Position numbers and translations under genes: made by a program. DNA of 64,000 nt from Aeromicrobium sp. Leaf245 (lineage in GTDB: Bacteria > Actinomycetota > Actinomycetes > Propionibacteriales > Nocardioidaceae), in contig NZ_OW824151.1 in the NCBI RefSeq assembly GCF_942548115.1, positions 3,286,001 to 3,350,000 on the forward strand. Direction: 5' to 3'. The notes below the pieces were generated by a model. It was not told the DNA's origin. It did not search any database and worked only from the letters and a program-made list of their open reading frames with translations. Shown here piece after piece: positions 1-8,339 of this stretch (within the stretch, counting starts at the first letter, position 1; every line of letters begins with the position of its first letter).

Positions 1-1328
1 CCGCCGCGCGGCGACCGGCTCTGGCCACCACCACGGTTCTGTCCGCCTCGGCCCTGGCCACCACGACCGGATCCGGAACCCGCACGGTGTCCGGCTCCGC
101 CCGGCGTGCGCTCGGGCAGGATGCCGCTGGCGGCGAGCGCCTCGGGCGTCAGCGGCTTCGGTGCCGTGGCGGCATCGTGCTGGCGAGCGGTGACGCCGGC
201 CTTGGCCTGCAGCTGGACGACGTCGCGCAGGTCCTCGCGCGTGGTCATCGTGATGACGGTGCCGGCCTCACCCGCGCGGGCGGTACGACCGGAGCGGTGC
301 GTGTACGCCTTGTGCTCGGCCGGCACGTCGTAGTGGACGACCAGCTTCACGTCGTCGACGTGGATGCCGCGGGCGGCGATGTCGGTCGCGACGATGACGT
401 CGGCCGCACCCTTGCTGAAGCGGGCCAGGTTGCGCTCGCGCTTGGCCTGGTTGAGGTCGCCGTGCAGGTCGACCGCCTCGATGCCGGCCGTGGTGAGCTG
501 ACGCGCGAGGCGCGTGGCTCCGCGGCGGGTACGGGCGAACACGATGGTGCGGGGGTTGTCGGCGAGCAGCCGCGCCGCGGTCGCCAGCTTCTCGGTGCGC
601 GAGCTGACGAGCACGTGGTGGTCCATGCGCATCTCGGTCTCCTGCGCGGACTCGATCTCGTGCAGGTCGTGCTGCGGGAGGTGACGACGCACCAGACGGT
701 CGACGTCGCCGTCGAGGGTGGCCGACAGCAGCAGCCGCTGGCTGCCCTGGCGGGTCATGGCCACGAGGGCGTCGACCGGCTTGAAGAAGCCGAGGTCGCA
801 GAGGTGGTCGGCCTCGTCGAGCACCGTGATCTCGACGTGGTCGAGGGTGCACGCGCGGCGGTCGACGAGGTCGGCGAGGCGACCCGGGGTGGCGACCACG
901 AGGTCGACGCCGTCGCGCAGCTGGTGGATCTGCTTGTTGATCGGGGTGCCGCCGAGCACGGTCATGATGCGCAGGTGCAGCGGTGCCGCAAGCGGCGCCA
1001 GGGCGCGCTGGACCTGGGTGGCCAGCTCACGCGTGGGCACCAGGATGAGGCCGCGCGGCGCCTTCGGACGGCGGGTGCCGCCGGCCAGCTGGTCGAGAAC
1101 GGGCAGGCCGAAGGACAGGGTCTTGCCCGATCCGGTGCGGGCGCGGCCGAGCACGTTGCGCCCGGCGAGCGCCGACGGCAGGACGGCCTGCTGGATCGGG
1201 GTGGGCTCGACGATGCCTTCACGGGCGAGCGCCTTGACGAGCGAGGAGGGGAGGCCGAGGTCGTTGAACGACGTCAGGGCAGGGGTGGGACGGGTGGACA
1301 GCACAGGGCTGCCAGAAGGCTGGTTCAC
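1..1328 (-). CDS. DEAD-box ATP-dependent RNA helicase, C-terminus cut by window edge
   Basis: RNA helicase of the RhlE/CsdA-like superfamily 2, expected to unwind structured RNA in ribosome assembly or mRNA turnover. Seen from a GTG at 1328: a Q-motif region (residues about 21-46), Walker A ARTGSGKT (63-70), DEAD box (171-174), SAT (202-204) and the motif VI stretch HRSGRTARAG (344-353). A C-terminal arginine/glycine-rich RGG tail starts near residue 410 and is still open at base 1, so the gene is incomplete here. The GTG is chosen because the Q motif follows about 20 residues later; no in-frame ATG lies between. A long leader is likely: TAGGCT at 1438-1443 on the minus strand is a possible -10 about 110 bases upstream, but this is a guess. 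Repeat island 1 separates it from the upstream NYN gene, so it probably has its own promoter. Confidence 0.93.
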   Translation of the reverse strand, partial: MNQPSGSPVLSTRPTPALTSFNDLGLPSSLVKALAREGIVEPTPIQQAVLPSALAGRNVLGRARTGSGKTLSFGLPVLDQLAGGTRRPKAPRGLILVPTRELATQVQRALAPLAAPLHLRIMTVLGGTPINKQIHQLRDGVDLVVATPGRLADLVDRRACTLDHVEITVLDEADHLCDLGFFKPVDALVAMTRQGSQRLLLSATLDGDVDRLVRRHLPQHDLHEIESAQETEMRMDHHVLVSSRTEKLATAARLLADNPRTIVFARTRRGATRLARQLTTAGIEAVDLHGDLNQAKRERNLARFSKGAADVIVATDIAARGIHVDDVKLVVHYDVPAEHKAYTHRSGRTARAGEAGTVITMTTREDLRDVVQLQAKAGVTARQHDAATAPKPLTPEALAASGILPERTPGGAGHRAGSGSGRGGQGRGGQNRGGGQSRSPRG

Positions 1329-1794
1329 AGAACTCTCAGACGTTGGGTGGCTCGAACCGCTCTGCGTCGGATGACGCGGCCTGTTCGAGCAAGGAGGGGG
1401 AGGCCCTCCGAACGTTCCGGGGCTCCCGTGGACCTTCAGCCTAGCAGCCGAGGACCCGCGGCCGACGCTTCCGCTCCCGTGCCCTGCGTCACCCGGCCCG
1501 CTTCTCCGTGGTCGCCGAGCGTCGCCCTGCGGCTGCGTCGGTGCGACTCCTGGGCGGGGCTGGTCTTCGAAAGGGCCTCGACCGGAGCGGGATCCTCGTC
1601 CTGATTGGGTCTGCGGCGCGCGGTCGGGTTCGCACTCGCTGCTGCGTCGCTGTGGCTACGAGTTCTCCTGCGGCTGCGTCGCTGTGGCTACGAGCCGGGT
1701 CGGTCCCCGAAAGGGCCTCGACCGGAGCAGCGGGTCCGGGTCGGCTGGGTCTGCGGGGCGCGGCCACGATTCTCCATTCGAGTGAGATCCACGC

Positions 1795-1840
1795 ACGATG
1801 CTTCCTTCTCGTGGACAGTGCCTCGCGAAGGAAGCATCGT
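1795..1840. repeat. Island 1 hairpin I (14-bp perfect arms)
   Basis: ACGATGCTTCCTTC at 1795-1808 pairs perfectly with GAAGGAAGCATCGT at 1827-1840 around an 18-base spacer. A further GATCC/GGATC pair (1786-1790 with 1847-1851) lies just outside, separated by short unpaired stretches. Confidence 0.85.
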
Positions 1841-1862
1841 GGCGACGGATCTGGCCTCTCAG

Positions 1863-1918
1863 GGGCAGTGATTCTCCATCGTCGTGGAACGGTCAGGGCA
1901 AAGGGAGAATCCCTGCCC
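1863..1918. repeat. Island 1 hairpin II (14 of 15 bp paired)
   Basis: GGGCAGTGATTCTCC at 1863-1877 pairs with GGAGAATCCCTGCCC at 1904-1918 with one mismatch and a 26-base spacer. The same arms are conserved in island 3 at 33643-33657 and 33684-33698. Confidence 0.85.
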
Positions 1919-1942
1919 ACCCGCCGCGCGAGTCGCCCTGTC

Positions 1943-2060
1943 GGACGCAAGATTCTGCCTTCGCGTGCAGAAGCCCGAACGATGCTGCGTTCGGCACCGG
2001 TTCCCGTAGCAAACGCAGCATCCTTCGACCCTTCGCGCACGAACGCAGAATCTTGCGTCC
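1943..2060. repeat. Island 1 hairpin III, a hairpin nested inside a hairpin
   Basis: The outer arms GGACGCAAGATTCTGC (1943-1958) and GCAGAATCTTGCGTCC (2045-2060) are a perfect 16-bp inverted repeat. Inside them CGAACGATGCTGCGTT (1976-1991) pairs at 15 of 16 positions with 2012-2027. The intervening TTCGCGTGC and GCGCACGAA segments are also nearly complementary, so the whole 118 bases could fold as one long interrupted stem. Confidence 0.85.
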
Positions 2061-2273
2061 CCCGAGCCGCGCTCCGAGAGCTCGCCCGAGCCCGTACCCG
2101 CCCGCCGGTCGAGGCCCTTTCGGAGCGCAGGTCGACTCGCAGCCACAGCGACGTAGCAGCGGGCGAAGCCCACCCCAGCGACTCAGCAGCAGGCGAAGAC
2201 CCAGCCGAGCGACGCAGCCGCAGGACGAAGCCCCAGCCGAGCGACTCAGCAGCAGGCGAGGAGCACCGGCTGC

Positions 2274-2825
2274 CTACAGGAACTGAGCCGGGTCGAACTC
2301 GTCGATCGGCACCACGCGGATGCGCGGGAGCTCCTCGTTGAAGGCGTGCACGTCGTACTCGAGGTCGTGGAACTCGAGCCCGCGCTCGATGAGCGGGACG
2401 AAGGCGCTGCTGCGCATCTCGCGGAACGCGAGCAGACCGACCTTGCGGGTGCCCACGAGGGCGCCGAGCTGCGGGACGAAGTCGCCGTCGTTGCTCGCGA
2501 GCATGACGTCGGCGTCGCGCCGGGCCAGCTCCTCGAGGGTGCGCTGGATGGCGATGTCGACGACCTTCTGGTCGGGCGTGCCCGACAGCAGGACGGGCCG
2601 GTAGTCCATGGCGGTGAGCGCCTGCACGAACGACATGGGCACGTCGCCGTTCGCGGCGATGAAGAACAGGCCCTGGGCGGGCTGGTCCCACGTGGACTCG
2701 GCGAACGCGAGCACCCGGTCCCACCGAGGGCGCTCGTGGGGGTGGGGGCGACGGCCGAAGATCGACTGACCGAGGGTCGCGTCGATGTTCTCCCCGTCGA
2801 CGAGCACGTAGGTGCGGCGTTCCAT
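2274..2825 (-). CDS. NYN-domain (LabA/DUF88-like) PIN-fold protein
   Basis: Probable RNase or nucleic-acid-binding protein with the NYN variant of the PIN fold. About 183 residues. The N-terminal strand YVLVDGENID carries the first conserved Asp, an alternating hydrophobic stretch ends in QKVVDIAIQ with a second, and LASNDGDFVPQL carries the SNDGDF motif typical of NYN/LabA proteins; together these could form a metal site. The ATG at 2825 is preferred over one six codons upstream because GGGTGG lies just before it. It is downstream of the purS-purQ-membrane protein string with a small gap, and repeat island 1 begins right after its stop. Substrate unknown; the family assignment is solid, an RNase role is inference. 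Confidence 0.82.
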   Translation of the reverse strand: MERRTYVLVDGENIDATLGQSIFGRRPHPHERPRWDRVLAFAESTWDQPAQGLFFIAANGDVPMSFVQALTAMDYRPVLLSGTPDQKVVDIAIQRTLEELARRDADVMLASNDGDFVPQLGALVGTRKVGLLAFREMRSSAFVPLIERGLEFHDLEYDVHAFNEELPRIRVVPIDEFDPAQFL

Positions 2826-2861
2826 GCCACCCACCCTAGTCATGACGGCGCCGCGCGCCGG

Positions 2862-3080
2862 TCAGAGCAGGGTCAGCAGCCCGAGCACGCCCACGGCGAC
2901 GCCGAGCGCGAGCGAGACACCGATCAGCACCGCGTGCACGCGGAAGAACGCCGTGGGCCGGCCCTGCTCGTCGCGGGCGCGGCCGTCCTTGGTCACCCGA
3001 CGCCAGAACTGCGGCCAGATGAACAGGTTCCAGGCTGCCGTGACGAGCAGGACGACGGACCAGCCGACGGGCAGGCTCAT
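2862..3080 (-). CDS. SCO4848-family small membrane protein
   Basis: A 72-residue protein with two predicted membrane helices: residues about 6-24 ([19 protein letters not shown]) and 48-71. A short charged cytoplasmic-type loop between them contains the [12 protein letters not shown] segment characteristic of this actinobacterial family. Its ATG overlaps the purQ stop (ATGA at 3077-3080), so it is translationally coupled to purine synthesis, although no biochemical function is known for the family. Confidence 0.8.
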   Translation of the reverse strand: MSLPVGWSVVLLVTAAWNLFIWPQFWRRVTKDGRARDEQGRPTAFFRVHAVLIGVSLALGVAVGVLGLLTLL

Positions 3081-3748
3081 GCGCTGGTGAGCGCCCTGAC
3101 GGCCGAGGTGAAGAAGCCGAGGCCGTCGGTGCCGGGGCCACAGAGGTCCTCGACGGCGTGCTCGGGGTGGGGCATGAGCCCCACGACGTTGCCGCGCTCG
3201 TTGGTGATGCCCGCGATGTCGCGCAACGACCCGTTCGGGTTGGTGCCGACGTAGCGGAAGACGACCTGGCCCTCCCCCTCGAGCCGGTCGAGCGTGGCCT
3301 GGTCGGCCACGAAGCCACCCTCACCGTTCTTGAGCGGGATGGTGATGTGCTGGCCGGCCGTGTAGTCGGTGGTCCACGCGGTGTCGGCGTTCTCGACCGA
3401 CAGGACCTGGTCGCGGCAGATGAAGGTGCGGTGGTCGTTGCGGATGAGCGCGCCGGGCAGCAGGTGCGACTCGCAGAGGATCTGGAAGCCGTTGCAGATG
3501 CCGAGGACGGGCATGCCGCCCTGGGCCGCCGCCACGACCTCGGTCATCACCGGGGCGAACCGGGCGATGGCGCCGCAGCGCAGGTAGTCGCCGTAGGAGA
3601 AGCCGCCGGGCAGGATGACCGCGTCGACGCTCTGCAGGTCGTGGTCGCCGTGCCAGAGTGCGACCGCCTCACCACCGGCCAGGCGCACGGCTCGGCGTGC
3701 GTCGACGTCGTCGAGCGACCCCGGGAACGTGACGATGCCGATCTTCAT
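3077..3748 (-). CDS. purQ: Phosphoribosylformylglycinamidine synthase, glutaminase subunit PurQ
   Basis: Class I glutamine amidotransferase supplying ammonia to PurL in the FGAR to FGAM step of purine synthesis. 223 residues, normal length. The nucleophile is Cys85 in [11 protein letters not shown]; the partner His/Glu are in MPHPEH (194 and 196). The N-terminus [11 protein letters not shown] is typical. It follows purS by 25 bases and overlaps the next gene. purL, its synthetase partner, is not in the window. Confidence 0.97.
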   Translation of the reverse strand: MKIGIVTFPGSLDDVDARRAVRLAGGEAVALWHGDHDLQSVDAVILPGGFSYGDYLRCGAIARFAPVMTEVVAAAQGGMPVLGICNGFQILCESHLLPGALIRNDHRTFICRDQVLSVENADTAWTTDYTAGQHITIPLKNGEGGFVADQATLDRLEGEGQVVFRYVGTNPNGSLRDIAGITNERGNVVGLMPHPEHAVEDLCGPGTDGLGFFTSAVRALTSA

Positions 3749-3773
3749 GGCGTGCTCCTCATGGGTGGGGCCC

Positions 3774-4016
3774 TCAGCCCTCGACGCGGACGGTGAAGTC
3801 CTCGATGACCGGGTTGGACAGCAGCGTCCCGGCGATCTTCTCGACCTCGGCCAGCGTGGGCTCGTCGGCCGCGTCGACCTCGAGCTCGAAGCGCTTGCCC
3901 TGGCGGACGTCGGTGACACCCTCGAAACCGAGCCGCGGAAGGGCGCCGTGGACGGCCTTGCCCTGCGGGTCGAGGATCTCGGGCTTGGGCATGACGTCGA
4001 CGATGATGCGGGCCAT
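3774..4016 (-). CDS. purS: Phosphoribosylformylglycinamidine synthase subunit PurS
   Basis: Small structural subunit of the PurLQS complex, thought to hold PurQ and PurL together and help channel ammonia. 80 residues, standard. It shows [20 protein letters not shown] and a C-terminal [10 protein letters not shown] that match the family. It starts the purS-purQ-membrane protein string; the 74 bases upstream separate it from a divergently transcribed dehydrogenase and must contain its promoter. No riboswitch-like structure was evident there. Confidence 0.96.
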   Translation of the reverse strand: MARIIVDVMPKPEILDPQGKAVHGALPRLGFEGVTDVRQGKRFELEVDAADEPTLAEVEKIAGTLLSNPVIEDFTVRVEG

Positions 4017-4090
4017 GTGGGCATCCTATCGGCGTCCTGGCCCGACCCTCTCACTCGGCACCACCGCGCTGTCCGACGTACGGTCGGGAC

Positions 4091-4948
4091 ATGCGCGTGA
4101 GTGTGATCGGGCTCGGTGCCATGGGCGCCGGGATGGCCGCGTCGGTCCTGCGAGCCGGCCTCGTGACGACCGTCTGGAACCGGAGCCCGGAGAAGTCCGA
4201 GCCGTTGCGGGACCAGGGCGCCGAGGTGGCCGCGACCGCTGCCGAGGCGGTCGCCGACGCCGACGTGGTCGTGGTCTCCCTGTTCGACGAGGCATCCGTG
4301 CAGGAGGTGCTGGAGCAGGCCCTGGCGGGGTCTGCTCCCTCCGCCGTGTGGCTGCAGACCGCGACCGTGGGTCCCGAGGGCGCGCGCCGGCTGCACGACC
4401 TCGCCGAGCAGCACGACCGGGTGCTCGTCGACGCCCCGGTCCTCGGCACGAAGAAGCCCGCCGCCGACGGTGCACTGACCGTGCTCGCCTCCGGACCCGA
4501 GGAGGCGCTCGCGGCGGCGCGTCCCGTGCTCGATGCCATCGGGTCGCGCACGCTCGTCGTCGGCGACTCCGCGGGGCAGGCCAGTGCCCTCAAGCTGGCC
4601 TGCAACTCCTGGGTCGCCTCGCTCACTGCCGCCGCTGCGCAGGCGCTGACGCTGGCACGGGTCCAGGGCGTCGACCCCGGCCTCTTCCTCGAGGCGATCG
4701 AAGGCACGGCCGTGGACACCCCCTACGCCCACGTGAAGGGTCGTGCGATCCTCGCCGACGACCTCACGCCGTCCTTCGCGGTCGACGGCGTCGTGAAGGA
4801 CCTCTCGCTCATGCTCGACGCCGGTGCGGACGTCATGGACACGTCGCTCCTGGCGTCCGTGCGGGACCGCTTCGCCGCCGCCTCCGACGCCGGGCACGGT
4901 GACGACGACATGGCCGCGGTCGTCGCCGGCTTCGAGCCGCGCGGCTGA
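4091..4948 (+). CDS. NAD(P)-dependent beta-hydroxyacid dehydrogenase (3-hydroxyisobutyrate dehydrogenase family)
   Basis: Rossmann-fold oxidoreductase of the 6-phosphogluconate/3-hydroxyisobutyrate dehydrogenase family, 285 residues. The N-terminus [14 protein letters not shown] is the dinucleotide-binding glycine loop. The middle [13 protein letters not shown] contains the Lys/Asn pair expected at the active site. Substrate cannot be read from the sequence; the absence of tight linkage to valine catabolism genes leaves it open, with imine reductase or glyoxylate-reductase-type activity also possible. Next gene starts 8 bases downstream. Confidence 0.88.
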   Translation: MRVSVIGLGAMGAGMAASVLRAGLVTTVWNRSPEKSEPLRDQGAEVAATAAEAVADADVVVVSLFDEASVQEVLEQALAGSAPSAVWLQTATVGPEGARRLHDLAEQHDRVLVDAPVLGTKKPAADGALTVLASGPEEALAAARPVLDAIGSRTLVVGDSAGQASALKLACNSWVASLTAAAAQALTLARVQGVDPGLFLEAIEGTAVDTPYAHVKGRAILADDLTPSFAVDGVVKDLSLMLDAGADVMDTSLLASVRDRFAAASDAGHGDDDMAAVVAGFEPRG

Positions 4949-4955
4949 GCCCGCC

Positions 4956-5681
4956 GTGACGCGCAGCTACCCGGGCCGACGCTGGGTCGACCGCTCCCTG
5001 CGGGAGGTCGTGTCCCGCGACCACCGCATGTCGCCCGCGGCGCTCCGGCGGCGCCAGTGGGTGACCGCCGGTGTCGTGGTGCTCGGCGCCGTCGTGCTCG
5101 CCATCTCGTTGCGCGTCGAGCCCGGCAGCCCGTGGTTCTACCCGCTCACGTTCGGGCTCGCCGCGGTCTGGACCATCGGCGCCTTCGCGTCCGGTCGGCT
5201 CCACCTGGGGCACATCGTCACCGACGACCCCGACGACGAGGACGGCCTCGTCCGCCCCGTCGTGCAGCCCATCGCCCTCGGTCTGGCGCTCGCGGGCGTG
5301 TTCGTCGTGGGCGCTCTCGTCGTGCGGGACATCCCGCTGCTGTCCGACCAGGTCGAGAAGGTGCTGGGGTTCGCGACCGAGGGCACGTTGCCGGTGCTCG
5401 TCGTCGTCACCGCCGTCAACGGCGTGGCGGAGGAGCTGTTCTTCCGCGGCGCCGCGTACGCCGCGATCCCCCGGCACCCGGTCGTCTGGACGACCGTGGC
5501 CTACACCGTCGCGACGCTCGCCACGGGCAACGTGATGCTCGCGTTCGCCGCGATCCTGCTCGGCGTGGTCGTAGGACTGCAGCGCCGCGCCTCGGGAGGC
5601 ATCCTCGCGCCGGTCCTCACGCACTGCACGTGGTCGCTCACCATGCTGCTCGCCCTCCCCCCGATCTTCGGGCTGCGCTAG
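4956..5681 (+). CDS. CPBP-family intramembrane glutamic endopeptidase
   Basis: Multi-pass membrane protein of the CAAX protease/bacteriocin-processing (Abi/CPBP) family. 241 residues from a GTG at 4956, chosen because it lies just after the upstream stop. Hydrophobic segments lie at about 36-52, 61-78, 105-124, 144-157 and 180-208. The catalytic pattern is EELFFR (Glu159/Glu160, Arg164), with a conserved His at 223 (APVLTH) after the ILLGVVVGL segment. Natural substrate unknown. Confidence 0.88.
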   Translation: MTRSYPGRRWVDRSLREVVSRDHRMSPAALRRRQWVTAGVVVLGAVVLAISLRVEPGSPWFYPLTFGLAAVWTIGAFASGRLHLGHIVTDDPDDEDGLVRPVVQPIALGLALAGVFVVGALVVRDIPLLSDQVEKVLGFATEGTLPVLVVVTAVNGVAEELFFRGAAYAAIPRHPVVWTTVAYTVATLATGNVMLAFAAILLGVVVGLQRRASGGILAPVLTHCTWSLTMLLALPPIFGLR

Positions 5682-5694
5682 CGAGGGACGAGCG

Positions 5695-5730
5695 GACGGC
5701 CGGGCCCGGGCCTCCCCGGACCCGGCCGTC
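5695..5730. terminator. Bidirectional stem-loop terminator between convergent genes
   Basis: GACGGCCGGG (5695-5704) and CCCGGCCGTC (5721-5730) form a perfect 10-bp stem with a 16-base loop, exactly between the converging ends of the CPBP protease and the acyl-CoA ligase. No U-tract follows on either strand, as is common in high-GC actinobacteria. Confidence 0.65.
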
Positions 5731-5753
5731 GCACATCATCGGTCGAGCTGGGC

Positions 5754-7322
5754 TCAGATCTCGCGCTTGAGGATCTTGCCGGTCGCGGTCATCGGCAGCT
5801 CGTCGCGGAACTCCACGATGCGCGGGTACTTGTAGGCCGCGAACTGCTCCTTGCCCCACGCCACGAGGTCGGCCTCGGAGACGTCGTCGTGGTCCTTCTC
5901 CTTGACGACCACGGCCTTGATCTCCTCGCCGTGCGACTCGTGGGGGACGCCGATGACGGCGACCAGCGAGACGGCCGGGTGCGAGATCAGCACCTCCTCG
6001 AGCTCACGCGGGTACACGTTGAAGCCACCGCGGATGATCATGTCCTTGCTGCGGTCGACGATGTAGTAGAAGCCGTCGGCGTCCTTGCGCGCGAGGTCGC
6101 CCGAGCGGAACCAGCCGTCGTGGATGGCCTCCTCGGTGGCCTCGGGACGGTCGTAGTAGCCCTTCATGACGTTGTGGCCCTTGATGGCGATCTCGCCCAC
6201 CGCGGACTTGCCGTCCTCCTGGACGTCGTCGGGCACGTCGTTCCACTCGTCGTCGATGAGCTTCATCTCCACGCCGGGGATCGGCACGCCGATGGAGCCG
6301 ACGCGCGGCTCCTCGCCGTAGCGGGCGAACGACGCGACGGGCGACGTCTCCGACAGGCCGTAGCCCTCGAGGATCGTCACCCCGAAGCGCTCGGAGAACT
6401 GGCGGTGGATGTCGACAGGGAGCGCCGAGCCGCCGGCTGCGGCGACCCGCAGGTTCTTCGCGATGGTCGCCACGTCGACGCTGTCGTCGAGCGCGCCCAG
6501 CAGGCCCCAGTACATGGTGGGGACACCCGCGAAGTAGGTGACCTGCTCCTTCAGCATGAGCCCGAGCGCCGCCTGCGCCTCGAAGCGCGGCAGCATGACC
6601 ACGGTGCCGCCGAACGCCACCGCGCCGTTCTGGATGCAGGTCTGCCCGAAGGAGTGGAACAGCGGCAGGACGCACAGGTAGGTGTCGGGGTTGGACTCGT
6701 CGGCGCCGAACAGGTCGGCGCCGGCCAGCGCGTTGTCGCGCATGTTGCGGTGCCGCAGCTCCGCGCCCTTGGGCTGGCCCGTGGTGCCCGACGTGTAGAG
6801 GATGACCGCGGTGTCGTCGTCGTCGCGCTCGACCGTCTCGAACGTGGGCGGCTGCTGCGCCACGAGCGGGGCGTAGAACTCGGGCGCCTCCATGGGCTCC
6901 GGGGCGGCGGAGTCGAGCTTGATGAGGAAGAAGTCCTTGCAGCCGTCGACCGCCTGGAAGCCCTCCCACGCGGCCTCGCCGATCGGCAGGTCCGGCGTGC
7001 CCTCGAACGCGAAGTAGGCCACCGCGTCGGAGTCGTCGAGGTGGTAGGCGACCTCACGACCGCGCAGCAGCACGTTCAGCGGAACGACCGTGGCGCCTGC
7101 CTTGAGGATGCCGAAGTAGATGATCGTGAAGTACGGAAGGTTCGGGCACGAGAGCGCCACCTTGTCGCCCGGCTGGACGCCCCGCGACACGAGCAGGTTC
7201 GCCACCTGGTTGGCCGCACCGTTCACCTGCGCGTAGTTCAGGCGGGTGTCGCCGAAGACGATCGCCGTCCGGTCGGCGTACTTCTCGGTGGTGGTCTCCA
7301 GCAGGGCGGCGAGATTGGCCAC
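5754..7322 (-). CDS. Long-chain fatty-acid-CoA ligase / acyl-CoA synthetase
   Basis: AMP-forming adenylating enzyme activating a carboxylic acid (probably fatty acid) to its CoA thioester. 522 residues. The P-loop motif TSGTTGQPKG is near residue 177, EGYGLSETSPVAS is the A5-like motif, GWFRSGDLARKDADGFYYIVDR and the C-terminal TATGKILKREI with the catalytic lysine complete the ANL set. It lies 104 bases downstream of purC on the same strand. The chain length preferred cannot be judged from sequence. Confidence 0.93.
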   Translation of the reverse strand: MANLAALLETTTEKYADRTAIVFGDTRLNYAQVNGAANQVANLLVSRGVQPGDKVALSCPNLPYFTIIYFGILKAGATVVPLNVLLRGREVAYHLDDSDAVAYFAFEGTPDLPIGEAAWEGFQAVDGCKDFFLIKLDSAAPEPMEAPEFYAPLVAQQPPTFETVERDDDDTAVILYTSGTTGQPKGAELRHRNMRDNALAGADLFGADESNPDTYLCVLPLFHSFGQTCIQNGAVAFGGTVVMLPRFEAQAALGLMLKEQVTYFAGVPTMYWGLLGALDDSVDVATIAKNLRVAAAGGSALPVDIHRQFSERFGVTILEGYGLSETSPVASFARYGEEPRVGSIGVPIPGVEMKLIDDEWNDVPDDVQEDGKSAVGEIAIKGHNVMKGYYDRPEATEEAIHDGWFRSGDLARKDADGFYYIVDRSKDMIIRGGFNVYPRELEEVLISHPAVSLVAVIGVPHESHGEEIKAVVVKEKDHDDVSEADLVAWGKEQFAAYKYPRIVEFRDELPMTATGKILKREI

Positions 7323-7426
7323 GACGGCTCCTCGGGTCAGGGGGTGTGTGCGACGTCACCCACAGTACCCAGCGCTCGGATACCGCGAGTACGCGACTCC
7401 CACCCGGAACGCGCCTCGACCGGCCG

Positions 7427-8287
7427 TCAGAAGCGGGAGCCGGTGAGCTGCTCGTACGCCTGTACGTAGCGCTCGCGGGTGCGCTCCACGACCTCGGCCG
7501 GGAGCGTCGGGGGCGGCGTGTCGCTCGCCCGGTCCCAGCCCGACTCGGTGGTGAGCCAGTCCCGCACGAACTGCTTGTCGAACGACGACTGGGCACGGCC
7601 CGGCTGGTAGGTCTCGGCCGGCCAGAAGCGCGAGGAGTCGGGCGTGAGGACCTCGTCGGCGAGCACGATGGTGCCGTCGGGCCGGGCCCCGAACTCGAGC
7701 TTGGTGTCGGCCAGGATGATGCCGCGGGTGCGGGCCACCCGCTCGGCGCGGGCGTACACGGCGAGCGTCAGGTCGCGCAGCCGCTCGGCGACCTCGGACC
7801 CCACGAGGTCGACGACCGCCTCGAAGTCGATGTTCTCGTCGTGGTCGCCCAGCTCGGCCTTCGAGGCGGGGGTGAAGATCGGCTCCGGCAGGCGCGACCC
7901 GTCGACCAGGCCGTCCGGGAGCGGCACGCCGCACACCTGGCCGGTGGCCTGGTAGTCGGCGAGGCCGGAGCCGGTCAGGTAGCCACGGACCACGCACTCG
8001 ACCGGGTACATGTCGAGCTTCTCGACGACGAGCGCGCGACCACGCACCCGCTCGGGCACCTGGGTGGAGACCACGTGGTGCGGCACGATGTCGGCCAGCT
8101 GGTCGAACCACCACAGCGACATGCGGGTGAGGATCTCGCCCTTGTCGGGGATGCCGGGGCTCAGCACGAAGTCGTAGGCCGAGATCCGGTCCGACGCCAC
8201 CATGAGCAGGTGGCCCGACTCGAGCTCGTAGAGGTCGCGGACCTTGCCGGAGTGCAGGTGCAGGGCACCGGGGACGTCGAGAGGCAC
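7427..8287 (-). CDS. purC: SAICAR synthetase PurC
   Basis: Phosphoribosylaminoimidazole-succinocarboxamide synthase, the ATP-dependent ligation of aspartate to CAIR. 286 residues, typical of the longer actinobacterial form. [12 protein letters not shown] near the N-terminus is the ATP-binding strand, [15 protein letters not shown] and [10 protein letters not shown] are family signatures. Last gene of the purA-purD-purB-tagF-like-purC string, starting 52 bases after the glycerophosphotransferase stop. Confidence 0.97.
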   Translation of the reverse strand: MPLDVPGALHLHSGKVRDLYELESGHLLMVASDRISAYDFVLSPGIPDKGEILTRMSLWWFDQLADIVPHHVVSTQVPERVRGRALVVEKLDMYPVECVVRGYLTGSGLADYQATGQVCGVPLPDGLVDGSRLPEPIFTPASKAELGDHDENIDFEAVVDLVGSEVAERLRDLTLAVYARAERVARTRGIILADTKLEFGARPDGTIVLADEVLTPDSSRFWPAETYQPGRAQSSFDKQFVRDWLTTESGWDRASDTPPPTLPAEVVERTRERYVQAYEQLTGSRF

Positions 8288-8339
8288 GGCGACAGCCTAG
8301 GTCCTGAGAGCCGGATGGTCCGACAGCGGACCCGGGACG

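Larger units (their letters stand above)
1490..2270. repeat. Structured intergenic island 1: nested inverted repeats with flanking direct repeats
   Basis: No plausible gene lies in this 780-base stretch; open frames on both strands are Arg/Ser/Pro-rich and follow the repeats. The left flank has two identical 22-base direct repeats (1641-1662 and 1673-1694, period 32). The right flank has a 20/22 reverse complement of them (2136-2157), then three related direct repeats starting at 2177, 2208 and 2240 (period 31-32). The boundary word CGAAAGGGCCTCGACCGG occurs at 1568-1585 and 1708-1725 and its exact reverse complement at 2105-2122. Between the boundaries are three hairpin systems listed separately. 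The island sits directly 3' of the purS-purQ-membrane protein-NYN gene string and 5' of the helicase. Island 3 is its homologue. Function is unknown; termination, mRNA stability or a REP-like mobile repeat are options. Confidence 0.85.

Noticed and set aside
1641..2260. Possible CRISPR array from the 31-32 base period repeats in island 1
   Set aside because: Only two or three units per side, units are inverted across the island, spacers are about 10 bases and not unique, and no cas genes are present.
1489..2724. Long minus-strand open frame of 411 codons across island 1
   Set aside because: Its composition is Arg/Ser/Pro-rich, it overlaps the NYN gene in another frame, and the sequence is explained by inverted repeats.
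4017..4090. Purine riboswitch before purS
   Set aside because: The leader is too short and no conserved aptamer core was seen.
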